From Clostridia bacterium (GTDB taxonomy: Bacteria; Bacillota; Clostridia; TANB77; CAG-508), in NCBI GenBank assembly GCA_017404025.1, contig JAFRDD010000147.1:1-39068 (forward strand): DNA of 39,068 nucleotides, read 5' to 3'. Position 1 is the first letter of the stretch. Every line of letters starts with the position of its first letter. This document shows positions 32,309 to 39,068 of the stretch, one piece after another. Under the pieces are notes generated by a model. That model was not told the origin of the DNA. It saw only the letters and a program-made list of their open reading frames with translations, and did no database searches. The translations under genes were made by a program, and so were the position numbers.

Positions 32309-34285
32309 ATGAATTTAGAGGGTAAAATGCTTGGCAATAGATATGAAATGTTAGAAAAAATTGGAAATGGTGGAATGGCAACAGTATATAAAGCAATGGA
32401 CAAAATTTTAAAAAGATATGTTGCTGTAAAAATTTTAAGAGATGAATATACAACAGACCAAGAATTTATTAGAAGATTTGAAGCTGAAGCACAATCAGCA
32501 GCAAGATTAACACATCCAAATATTGTGTCTATATACGATGTTGGAGTGGAAGGAAATCTATATTATATAGTAATGGAATTAATACAAGGAAAAACATTAA
32601 AAGAAATAATAGTTGAAGAACAGGGACCACTACCTTGGAAATGGTCTGTAAATATTGCAATACAAATTGCATCTGCATTAGAAATGGCACATAGAAATAA
32701 TATAATACACAGAGACATAAAACCTCACAATATTATAATTACAGAAGATGGAATAGCAAAAGTTACAGATTTTGGAATAGCAAAAGCTGTATCAAATTCA
32801 ACAATAACAGCATTTGGAACAACAATAGGATCAGTACATTATTTCTCACCAGAACATGCAAGAGGTGGATATACAGATGCAAAATCAGATATATATTCAT
32901 TAGGTGTTGTAATGTATGAAATGGTAACAGGTAAAGTTCCATTTGATGCAGATACACCTGTATCAATAGCATTAAAACATATGCAAGAAGAACCAGAAGA
33001 ACCAATAAAATTAAATCAAAATTTACCAACAGCAATCAATAAAATTATATTAAAAGCATTAAAAAAGGATGCAACACTTAGGTATCAAACAAGCACAGAA
33101 ATGTTAGTGGATTTAAAAGCAGCATTAAAAAATCCATCAGGTGATTTTGTTGAAGAATTAGAATACAATCCAGTAGCTGCAACTCAAAGAATAAATACAG
33201 AAAAGTTAAAGGATGATAAAAAAGGTAAAAAAGAAAATAAATTTAAAGATTTTATTAAAAATCATAAAATTATAACAGCAATTATTACTCTTGTTTTACT
33301 ATTTGGAATTAGTTTAGGAGCAACATTAGGAATATTGAGTGCAACTAAACCAAAAGAAGTAGAGATTCCTAAAGTTGTAGGACTTTTAAAAGAACAAGCA
33401 AAAGAAAAAGTAGAAAATGCCAAATTAGTTTTTGAATATGAAGAAGAATATAATAAAGATGTAGAAGCAGGATATGTAATAAGCCAAGACCCAGTTTATA
33501 GAGAAATTTATAATAAAGTAAAAGAAGGAACTACTGTAAAAGTAAAAGTAAGTAAAGGAAAAGAAAAAGCAATAGTTCCAAAAGTTGCTGGATTAAAAGA
33601 AGACGAAGCATTAAAAGCAATAGAACAAGCTAAACTAAAAGCAGAAGTTGAAGAAGAAGAAAATAAAAAAATAGAAGCAGGAGTTGTAATAAGCCAAGAA
33701 ACAGATGCAAATACAGAAGTTTATGCAGGAGATACTTTAAAAATTCATGTTAGTAAAGGAGCAAAACAAGCAACTGTTACAAGTGTTATCGGAAAGAAAG
33801 AAGAAGATGCAAAAAAAGAATTAGAAGGATTAGGATTTAAAGTTACAGTAATTACAGGTGAAGATAATTCTAAAGAAAATGGAGCTGTAATTAAGCAAAG
33901 CATAGATGCTGGAAAGAAAGTAGATGCAGATTCTGAAATTACAATAACAGTTAATCAAATTGCTGAAATGAAAGAAGTTAAGATTATTGTAAATGTAAAA
34001 TCTTTATTAAAAAATGATATATATGAAACTGTTACAACAACACAAAGTACACAAGTAAATCCTACAGGAACTGTTAAAACAGAGAAAAAAGTAAAAGATG
34101 TTCATGTTAAAATTGATGTAGGAGGAGACATAATATATTCGCAAAAAGTAAATGCTGATAAAACTGATATTTCAGCAATAACAAAAGGAACAGGAACAAA
34201 TCAAATAAAAGTATATGTAGATGATGTATTAAAAGATCAAGGGCAAATCAATTATAGTAGTATGACAACATATACAGCTGAATAA
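32309..34285 (+). CDS. prkC: PASTA-domain Ser/Thr protein kinase PrkC
   Basis: A 658-aa transmembrane kinase that senses muropeptides and cell-wall precursors and promotes germination and growth control. Kinase domain 1-~270: glycine loop IGNGGMATVYKA, catalytic Lys41 (VAVKIL), HRDIKPHN, DFGIAKA, and activation segment with SVHYFSPEHARGG. One membrane helix lies at about 321-344. Three PASTA repeats start near 353 (VEIPKVVGLL), 421 (AIVPKVAGLKEDEA) and 488 (ATVTSVIGKKEEDA). A further ~100-residue C-terminal domain is beta-rich and of unknown type. AAGGAGAG precedes the ATG. Confidence 0.97.
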   Translation: MNLEGKMLGNRYEMLEKIGNGGMATVYKAMDKILKRYVAVKILRDEYTTDQEFIRRFEAEAQSAARLTHPNIVSIYDVGVEGNLYYIVMELIQGKTLKEIIVEEQGPLPWKWSVNIAIQIASALEMAHRNNIIHRDIKPHNIIITEDGIAKVTDFGIAKAVSNSTITAFGTTIGSVHYFSPEHARGGYTDAKSDIYSLGVVMYEMVTGKVPFDADTPVSIALKHMQEEPEEPIKLNQNLPTAINKIILKALKKDATLRYQTSTEMLVDLKAALKNPSGDFVEELEYNPVAATQRINTEKLKDDKKGKKENKFKDFIKNHKIITAIITLVLLFGISLGATLGILSATKPKEVEIPKVVGLLKEQAKEKVENAKLVFEYEEEYNKDVEAGYVISQDPVYREIYNKVKEGTTVKVKVSKGKEKAIVPKVAGLKEDEALKAIEQAKLKAEVEEEENKKIEAGVVISQETDANTEVYAGDTLKIHVSKGAKQATVTSVIGKKEEDAKKELEGLGFKVTVITGEDNSKENGAVIKQSIDAGKKVDADSEITITVNQIAEMKEVKIIVNVKSLLKNDIYETVTTTQSTQVNPTGTVKTEKKVKDVHVKIDVGGDIIYSQKVNADKTDISAITKGTGTNQIKVYVDDVLKDQGQINYSSMTTYTAE

Positions 34286-34302
34286 ATAAAATAGAAAGGT
34301 TA

Positions 34303-34339
34303 TTATGAGGAACGATTAAATTTTATTCGTTCCTCATAA
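34303..34339 (+). other. 13-bp perfect hairpin between prkC and rsgA
   Basis: TTATGAGGAACGA (34303-34315) pairs exactly with TCGTTCCTCATAA (34327-34339). No U-tract follows, so processing or mRNA-stability control is more likely than termination. Confidence 0.6.
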
Positions 34340-34376
34340 TTGAAAATAAGAAAATGTAAAATAAATTGGAGGAAAA

Positions 34377-35258
34377 ATGCAAGGTCTAATAATAGAAAAT
34401 ATATCAAATTTATATAAGGTACAAGTAGGAAATATTTTATATAAAACAACTCCAAGGGGAAAGTTAAAAAACACTGAAATACAACCGGTTGTTGGAGATA
34501 ATGTAGAAATAACAGTAATTGACAATGAAAATAAAAAAGCAGTAATTGAAAAAGTAATAAATAGAAAAACATATATAAAAAGGCCTAAACTTGCTAATAT
34601 AACTCAAATATTATGTGTTATATCTAGTAAAAATCCAAAACCAGATTTGTTGCTATTAGACAAGCAATTAGCCTTTGCCGAATTTTTAGGAATAAAACCT
34701 GTTATAATACTAAACAAAATCGACTTAGATGAAAAAAATGTTTTTAAAGAGATAGAAAAGATTTATACAAAGATAGGATATCAAGTTTTTGAAACAGAAG
34801 CAAAAAATAAAAAAGGAATAGAGAAATTAAGAAAAGTATTAAAAAATAATATAAATGCATTTTCAGGAAATTCTGGTGTAGGAAAATCTACATTAATAAA
34901 TGCTATTTTCAATAAAGAAATTACACAAGAAGGAGAAATTAGTAATAAAAATAAAAAAGGTAAAAATACTACAACATCAATAAAACTATATGAAATAGAT
35001 GATAATACATACATAGCAGATACACCTGGATTTTCAACTTTTGATATATCCGAAATAAATAGCAATAATTTAGATAAATATTTCAAAGAATTTACAGATG
35101 TAATGAAAAATTGCGAGTTTGTAGGATGTACTCATATAAAAGAAGAAAATTGTGGAATAAAAAAGGCAATAGAAGAAGGAAAAATTGATGTAAACAGGTA
35201 TGAAAGATTTTGTAAAATATATAATGAATTAAAGATAGGAGAAAACAGAAAATGGTAG
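34377..35258 (+). CDS. rsgA: Ribosome small-subunit GTPase RsgA
   Basis: A 293-aa circularly permuted GTPase (YloQ/CpgA) that checks late 30S assembly. An OB fold (1-~75; PRGKLKNTEIQPVVGDNVEI) precedes the G domain, whose motifs come in permuted order: G4 ILNKIDL, G1 FSGNSGVGKSTLINA near 162-175, G3 ADTPGFSTF. A C-terminal zinc knuckle is formed by CEFVGCTHIKEENCGIKKA. GGAGG precedes the ATG. It overlaps rpe by 7 nt, implying coupling, and is itself a known substrate of PrkC in Bacillus. Confidence 0.97.
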   Translation: MQGLIIENISNLYKVQVGNILYKTTPRGKLKNTEIQPVVGDNVEITVIDNENKKAVIEKVINRKTYIKRPKLANITQILCVISSKNPKPDLLLLDKQLAFAEFLGIKPVIILNKIDLDEKNVFKEIEKIYTKIGYQVFETEAKNKKGIEKLRKVLKNNINAFSGNSGVGKSTLINAIFNKEITQEGEISNKNKKGKNTTTSIKLYEIDDNTYIADTPGFSTFDISEINSNNLDKYFKEFTDVMKNCEFVGCTHIKEENCGIKKAIEEGKIDVNRYERFCKIYNELKIGENRKW

Positions 35259-35911
35259 AAATATCAACTTCAATATTATCAGCCGAGCAAGGCAAAGAAA
35301 CTGAAATATTTTTAGGACTAGAAAAAGCAAAGACAGATTATTTCCATATAGATGTAATGGACGGGAAATTTGTTGAAAAAGATACATATAATAAAATGTT
35401 TGAATATAGTTCTTATATAAAAAGAATTTCAAATTTACCACTAGATATTCATTTAATGGTAAAAGATGTAAAACAAGCAATAAATGATTTTTTAAGTACA
35501 GAGCCTAATATTATTACATTTCATTATGAGGCTTTAAAAAATAAAGAAGATGTAATGGATTGTATTAATTATATAAAACAAAATAATTGCAGAGTTGGTT
35601 TAGCAATAAAACCAAATACTTCAATAGAAGAAATATATGAATTTTTGCCATATATCCATATGTGTTTGATTATGACAGTAGAGCCAGGAAAAGGTGGGCA
35701 AACACTATTACATGATATGATTGATAAAATAATTAAAATAAAACAATATATTACTGAAAATGAAATTGACATAGATATTGAAGCTGACGGAGGAATAAAT
35801 TTAAGGACAGTAGAAGAAATAAAAAAAGCGGGAGCTAATATATTAGTTGCGGGGACTGCAATACTAAAAGCTAATGATTATAGTTCAATTATAAATGAAT
35901 TAAAAGCGTAA
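35252..35911 (+). CDS. rpe: Ribulose-phosphate 3-epimerase
   Basis: A 219-aa TIM-barrel enzyme interconverting ribulose-5-phosphate and xylulose-5-phosphate in the pentose phosphate pathway. Motifs: STSILSAE, FHIDVMDGKFV (metal-binding His and Asp), LPLDIHLMV (second His), TVEPGKGGQ and IEADGGIN. The loop normally ending GFGGQ reads GKGGQ, and the first strand has ST where many homologues have AP(S), so this is a slightly divergent member. Its start codon lies inside the end of rsgA. Confidence 0.92.
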   Translation: MVEISTSILSAEQGKETEIFLGLEKAKTDYFHIDVMDGKFVEKDTYNKMFEYSSYIKRISNLPLDIHLMVKDVKQAINDFLSTEPNIITFHYEALKNKEDVMDCINYIKQNNCRVGLAIKPNTSIEEIYEFLPYIHMCLIMTVEPGKGGQTLLHDMIDKIIKIKQYITENEIDIDIEADGGINLRTVEEIKKAGANILVAGTAILKANDYSSIINELKA

Positions 35912-35917
35912 AATAAA

Positions 35918-35970
35918 TTTTCAAGAGTTTTTCAAGAGTTTTTCAAGAGGGACGGTCCTTTTTGAAAAAA
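35918..35970 (+). repeat. Dispersed GGGACGGTCC repeat with three TTTTTCAAGAG tandem units
   Basis: An 11-nt unit TTTTTCAAGAG is repeated three times (35918-35949; the first copy lacks one T) and runs into GGGACGGTCCTTTTTGAAAA. The tandem expansion shows the left half of the element duplicating on its own. Confidence 0.85.
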
Positions 35971-35973
35971 TAT

Positions 35974-36010
35974 AAAGAGATTTGAATTTGTATTCAAATC
36001 TCTTTTTTAT
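35974..36010 (+). terminator. Terminator of the stp-rpe operon
   Basis: AAAGAGATTTGAAT (35974-35987) and ATTCAAATCTCTTT (35992-36005) form a perfect 14-bp stem with a TTGT loop, then TTTATT. Confidence 0.88.
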
Positions 36011-36030
36011 TACGAATTGTATGCTTTTTA

Positions 36031-36077
36031 GACCTGTCCCTCAAAACACTGCTTTTTGAACCTGTCCCTCAAAACAC
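36031..36077. repeat. Two copies of a related CCTGTCCCTCAAAACAC repeat
   Basis: GACCTGTCCCTCAAAACAC (36031-36049) and GAACCTGTCCCTCAAAACAC (36058-36077), each preceded by a T-run. The GTCCC core and flanking poly-T/A suggest a diverged subfamily of the GGGACGGTCC element, 60 nt away. Confidence 0.75.
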
Positions 36078-36086
36078 CTCAAAACA

Positions 36087-37265
36087 TTATTTTTTATGTG
36101 GTACTATATTTGTTATTATAACACCTAATCCAATTGTAATTGCTACAAATGAGATTAATCCACCAACTACAGGAATTAATTTGATAATCCATAATCCTAA
36201 AGATAATCCGGCAAGAATACCAAAAGCTGGTAATTTTTTTGTAACATTGATTTTTTTACATAAAGCGCTATTCATAGCAATTAAGAATACTGATGAACTT
36301 GCTAAAAGTAGTGCAAAATATAGTAATAATAATATAATTCCAATAATAGATGTCACACCTAAACATAGTAATAATATAGAAACTATAGGTAATATAGCTA
36401 ATCCTAAAAATCCGAAACCTAAAGCTGGTAATAATTTTTTTGATAATATGTTTTCTGTATTTGTTAATATTTTTGGTGCAATCCATAAACATAATAACCA
36501 AATAATAGCTGTTGTAACAATAGCTGTTATAGCATCAACAATATAATCTGTTACAGAAATTGTTTTTGAATTATTTGTAACTTGTTTAACAAAATTTACG
36601 TTACCGCCAACACTTCCTTGAGGGAAATTGCCTTCATTACTAGAAGTGTAATTTAAATCTCCAGTTACTTTTCCTGTAACGTGTTCATCATTACTTTTGT
36701 CGCTATTTTCAAAATTTATTGTTCCAGTAGAAGCATAAACGTTTCTACCTACAACACCATAAATATTTAAGTTATTACTTGTAGCTTTTAAATCTCTATA
36801 AACATATCCTGAAATATTTATATTATTTGCAGCTAAATAACCATCATATATAACACCGTCAACAGTTATACTTTCACCAACTGCAAATAAGTTACTAAAA
36901 ACATAACCTTCTTTTTCTATTGTTATATTTTTGGCACAAATAAATGCATCTCCACCTATTTGTGATGAAATAGTAACATTTTCTGCAACTACAAAAATAT
37001 TTCCATCAACAATATAATCAATTTTTACATCCTTATCAGCTAAGTAAACATCACTCTTTTTAAAATCTAAAGAAGGTGTTTTACCTGTTTGATTTTCTTC
37101 TCCATCAAATTCATCGTCAACCATTTGAGTTCCAGTAGTAGAATTTTGAACTTCTTCTAATGTACTATCTGCAGTTGTTTCATCATCAGCGAATGAAATT
37201 GTTGCAGATAAAATAAAAATAATTGTAAGAAGTAATGCAATTATTTTTGATTTGTTTTTTAACAT
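36087..37265 (-). CDS. Exported polymer-forming-like membrane protein
   Basis: A 392-aa protein. A signal peptide (about 1-26, ending SFADDE) leads to an acidic, Thr-rich segment. A beta-repeat region (about 70-215) follows, with repeated short strands such as GNIFVVAENVTIS, GDAFICAKNITIE, SNLFAVGESITVDG and GYLAANNINISGYVY, resembling the right-handed beta-helix of bactofilin/polymer-forming proteins. The C-terminal third has four or five membrane helices (about 238-385). Proteins of this build occur in many Firmicutes; the role is unknown, perhaps an envelope scaffold. AGGAGGTAT precedes the ATG. Confidence 0.75.
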   Translation of the reverse strand: MLKNKSKIIALLLTIIFILSATISFADDETTADSTLEEVQNSTTGTQMVDDEFDGEENQTGKTPSLDFKKSDVYLADKDVKIDYIVDGNIFVVAENVTISSQIGGDAFICAKNITIEKEGYVFSNLFAVGESITVDGVIYDGYLAANNINISGYVYRDLKATSNNLNIYGVVGRNVYASTGTINFENSDKSNDEHVTGKVTGDLNYTSSNEGNFPQGSVGGNVNFVKQVTNNSKTISVTDYIVDAITAIVTTAIIWLLCLWIAPKILTNTENILSKKLLPALGFGFLGLAILPIVSILLLCLGVTSIIGIILLLLYFALLLASSSVFLIAMNSALCKKINVTKKLPAFGILAGLSLGLWIIKLIPVVGGLISFVAITIGLGVIITNIVPHKK

Positions 37266-37349
37266 ATGTATACCTCCTAAAAAAATATATATAAAAAATA
37301 TATATCTTTATGTATTTTTTGTCAATAAAATTTAGTATTTTTTAAATAA

Positions 37350-37386
37350 AAAAAAGATAGAAATAAATGAGTTTCTATCTTTTTTT
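37350..37386. terminator. Terminator, bidirectional
   Basis: AAAAAAGATAGAAA (37350-37363) pairs with TTTCTATCTTTTTT (37372-37385). On the minus strand it overlaps the stop codon of the Cys-rich miniprotein and ends in a T8 run. Confidence 0.85.
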
Positions 37387-37500
37387 CACAAAATAAATAC
37401 AATCTGTAAGACAAGAAAAACTTGAAGATTCTATTTTATAATAAGAACATTTACCATCTTTTTGATAAATACAATCAGAAATACAATTTATATTTGTCAA
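37375..37500 (-). CDS. Cys-rich miniprotein
   Basis: A 41-aa gene starting with TTG at 37500 behind GAGGTGAT. It contains six Cys: NCISDC, KDGKC, FSCLTDC, giving C-x3-C-x7-C and a second C-x3-C. Clostridial genomes often encode short proteins of this NC..DCIY..DGKC type, sometimes labelled hydroxymyristoyl-ACP dehydratase without support; metal or Fe-S binding is plausible. It lies 39 nt downstream of nth on the same strand. Function unknown. Confidence 0.7.
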   Translation of the reverse strand: MTNINCISDCIYQKDGKCSYYKIESSSFSCLTDCIYFVKKR

Positions 37501-37539
37501 AAAATCACCTCTATATTATTATTATAAAAAAGATGATAA

Positions 37540-38173
37540 TTATACTTTTTTATAATAATTACAATAATTTTTAATTGTACAATTTTCACATTTTGGATGC
37601 CTTGCAATACAAGTATTTCTTCCATGAAATACTAAAACGTGATTAGCATCTTTTAAGTATTTGTTTGGGATTAAATTTAATAAATCTTGTTCTATTTTTT
37701 GGGGATCTTTTTTATTTGATAAACCAATCAAGTTTGAAATTCTTTTTACATGTGTGTCAACAGCAATACCGAGTAGCAATACCAAAAGCATCTAACATGA
37801 TTACATTTGCGCTTTTTCTACCAACACCAGCTAATGAAACCAAATCATCAATATTTTTAGGAACTTCACCATTAAATTTTTCTAAAATTTGTTTAGCACA
37901 TAATTTTAAGTTTTTTGCTTTGTTTCTATAAAAGCCACAAGGATGAATGAGTTCTTCTAATTCATTAATATCAATATTTGCAAAATCTTCAATAGTTTTA
38001 CATCTTTTAAATAATAAAGGAGTTGTTTTATTTACTCTTTCATCAGTACATTGTGCAGATAAACAAACCGCAACGACAAGCTGAAAAGGGGTATCAAAGT
38101 TCAAGCTACATTTTGCATTTGGATAAGTTTTATTTAAAATTTCTATAATTGTTGCTACGTCTTTTTTATTCAT
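37540..38173 (-). CDS. nth: Endonuclease III, with +1 frame change at CGG
   Basis: A DNA glycosylase/AP lyase for oxidised pyrimidines. The first part is canonical: LVVAVCLSAQCTDERVN, then the helix-hairpin-helix SLAGVGRKSANVIML with the catalytic Lys. After DAFGIAT, codon 135 is CGG (37771-37769); the zero frame reads RYCC and stops at 37757. Skipping the C gives GIAVDTHVKRISNLIGLS, containing the catalytic Asp, and then the [4Fe-4S] ligands CIARHPKCENCTIKNYC (C-x6-C-x2-C-x5-C). The restored protein is about 210 aa, the normal length, and every essential residue after the break is intact. I chose ATG 38173 behind GAGGTG. An upstream in-frame ATG at 38224 lacks a site. Confidence 0.93.
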
Positions 38174-38299
38174 ACAAAACACCTCTTTTAGAAACATTTT
38201 AAAATATTTAAACAAAATAGTCAATAATTAGATTTTACATAAGTAGGAACAAATAAAATGAATTATTAATATAATATATAAAAATTGGAGGTAATAATA

Positions 38300-38449
38300 A
38301 TGTGTGGATTGTTAAAGAAATTATTAGGAATTTGTTTTGTAGGGTTGGGATTAGGAATATTATTAGTATTATTACTTCCTTTAAAAGGTTGGCTATTTAT
38401 TATAGGGATTGCAATCGCAAGCATTGGAGTTATGTGGCTTATTTGCTAA
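38300..38449 (+). CDS. 49-aa hydrophobic membrane protein upstream of spoVM
   Basis: Begins MCGLLKKLLGICFVGLGLG. Two hydrophobic helices (about 7-26 and 30-48) are linked by PLKGW; Cys residues lie at both ends and at 12. TTGGAGGT precedes the ATG by 8 nt. It is followed 15 nt later by spoVM, so it probably forms a sporulation-linked operon. I do not recognise a named family. Confidence 0.7.
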   Translation: MCGLLKKLLGICFVGLGLGILLVLLLPLKGWLFIIGIAIASIGVMWLIC

Positions 38450-38464
38450 AAGGAGGGGGATGTT

Positions 38465-38539
38465 ATGCAAATAGTAGTAAAGAGAGTTCCAAAAGCTTTA
38501 AGAGGAATTGTTAAATTTATATTTGGAATTAAGGAATAA
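38465..38539 (+). CDS. spoVM: Stage V sporulation protein M (SpoVM)
   Basis: A 24-aa peptide, MQIVVKRVPKALRGIVKFIF plus GIKE. It matches the SpoVM pattern of an N-terminal hydrophobic stretch, a Pro near position 9 and an amphipathic helix with basic face, ending in Gly plus charged residues. SpoVM senses the positive curvature of the forespore membrane and anchors SpoIVA for coat assembly. AAGGAGGGGG lies upstream. In Bacillus spoVM sits between the prkC-rsgA-rpe block and rpmB, as here, which strongly supports the call. Confidence 0.87.
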   Translation: MQIVVKRVPKALRGIVKFIFGIKE

Positions 38540-38577
38540 TTTTCAAAAAAGATGGTTCTTGATTCAAAATTTAATAA

Positions 38578-38612
38578 AAAAGGAAGAATACTTAAAAAAT
38601 ATTCTTCCTTTT
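38578..38612. terminator. Bidirectional terminator, spoVM/rpmB
   Basis: AAAAGGAAGAATA (38578-38590) pairs perfectly with TATTCTTCCTTTT (38600-38612). A/T tracts on both sides serve the convergent genes. A degenerate GGGACGGTCC-like remnant (TTTTCAAAAAAGATGGTTCT) lies at 38540-38559. Confidence 0.85.
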
Positions 38613-38629
38613 AAATAAACATATATATA

Positions 38630-38827
38630 TTATGCTCTTTTAACTTTTCCATCTCTTAAACATTTTGCGCATACATGAATTCTTTTAACTTCGCCATTTA
38701 TTTCAACTTTTACACTTCTTAAATTTGGTTTCCAAGTACGTGGTGATCTTTTACTTATGTGAGAACGAGTTATGCTAAGTTTATTTCCATGATTTGCAGT
38801 TTTTTCACAAATTGCACATTTTGCCAT
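38630..38827 (-). CDS. rpmB: 50S ribosomal protein L28
   Basis: A 65-aa ribosomal protein. Typical segments are NKLSITRSHISKRSPRTWKP, NLRSVKV and the C-terminal RIHVCAKCLRDGKVKRA. The C-x2-C pairs near the start (AKCAICEK) and end (VCAKCL) mark it as the zinc-binding (C+) form. I chose ATG 38827, with AGGAGGTGC upstream; the in-frame ATG 12 nt earlier is too near that site. Confidence 0.96.
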   Translation of the reverse strand: MAKCAICEKTANHGNKLSITRSHISKRSPRTWKPNLRSVKVEINGEVKRIHVCAKCLRDGKVKRA

Positions 38828-38931
38828 ATCTAATTGCACCTCCTAAATTAAAAATAAAATTGACTAATAACAAGTTTAACACAAAATATATAAAAAAACA
38901 AGTATTTTTTAAAAAATATCGAAAAAACTGT

Positions 38932-39068
38932 GAATTCTTAGTAAAAATGTCCCGTTTTTTACTTTGAATTCTCAGTGAAAATGTCTCATTAAAAATTTAA
39001 AAATAAAAATAGAATTCTTAGTAAAAATGTCTCATCAAATTTTTACTTAATTCTTAGTGAAAATGTCC
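38932..39068 (+). repeat. Four spaced direct repeats, possible transposon end
   Basis: GAATTCTTAGTAAAAATGTC and close variants occur at 38932, 38966, 39012 and 39048 (last cut by the window end), spaced 34, 46 and 36 nt. Multiple subterminal repeats of this kind are typical of transposase binding sites at the ends of some IS families (for example IS21-like). The element itself would lie beyond the window. Confidence 0.6.

Noticed and set aside
36181..36546. Plus-strand 121-codon open frame inside the polymer-like gene
   Set aside because: It is the shadow of a membrane-helix region on the minus strand, with no ribosome site and no recognisable protein.
1113..37791. truA, gerA, gerB and nth as ordinary pseudogenes
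   Set aside because: Each has a single +1 change and then an undamaged, family-conserved continuation to a normal stop. Four independent breaks at the same rare codon do not look like random decay.
38302..38514. 70-codon frame MWIVKEIIRN overlapping the 49-aa gene and spoVM
   Set aside because: It is shifted from two well-supported small genes that each have a strong Shine-Dalgarno; it has none of its own.

Overview
The window is an AT-rich chromosomal stretch from an endospore-forming, Gram-positive bacterium, most likely an uncultured or gut-type member of the Clostridia. The evidence is the gene content (BofA, YqfC/YqfD, a tricistronic GerA-type germinant receptor locus, SpoVM, PrkC/Stp, CdaA), strong GGAGG ribosome binding sites, very A/T-biased codons and U-tract terminators. 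I see no rRNA, tRNA or CRISPR array. Almost everything is core chromosome; accessory signals are a family of dispersed GGGACGGTCC hairpin repeats, a lone VirD4/TraG-type ATPase and transposon-end-like direct repeats at the right edge.

Layout. 1-5.5 kb: c-di-AMP cyclase cdaA, truA, a DUF2651-like membrane protein, a convergent orphan coupling-protein-like ATPase, then a DUF2508 gene and bofA. 5.5-7.9 kb: glmS on the minus strand behind a complete glmS ribozyme and a leader with mutually exclusive hairpins. 7.9-11.7 kb: uvrC, a small membrane protein, a SAM methyltransferase and an RluA-type pseudouridine synthase. 11.9-14.9 kb: an agr quorum-sensing locus split into convergent agrBD and agrAC units. 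15.1-23.5 kb: a PdaA-like deacetylase, yqfC-yqfD-unknown-ybeY, a DUF3048 protein, a YlbF-family gene, a membrane metallopeptidase, secG and rnr. 23.5-27.8 kb: a gerA-gerB-gerC operon ending in a tiny two-helix membrane gene. 27.9-31.4 kb: a transglutaminase-like protein and mutS2. 31.5-35.9 kb: stp-prkC-rsgA-rpe. 36-38.9 kb: a surface/polymer-like membrane protein, a Cys-rich miniprotein, nth, a 49-aa membrane protein, spoVM and rpmB.

Main observation. Four conserved genes (truA, gerB, gerA, nth) are each broken by a +1 frame change, and each break falls exactly on an in-frame CGG codon. Skipping the C and reading the next three bases (GGN, Gly) restores the family sequence to a normal C terminus. 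Reading all annotated genes on both strands, I found only one other in-frame CGG, in a repeat-derived tail at the end of uvrC, where the same +1 shift gives an immediate UGA. Several dozen out-of-frame CGG triplets sit in intact genes. This suggests that CGG is not decoded as Arg here but works as a tolerated or programmed +1 frameshift site, or a CGGN quadruplet read as Gly. A codon-specific sequence error cannot be excluded without reads or peptides.

Secondary observations include the layered glmS leader, the convergent agr locus with an unusual AgrD Cys-to-HQP spacing, a hairpin that shortens an SD-start spacer, a repeat that supplies the uvrC -35 box, an unknown protein in the usual PhoH-like slot beside ybeY, and several genes missed by length cut-offs (agrD, spoVM and others).
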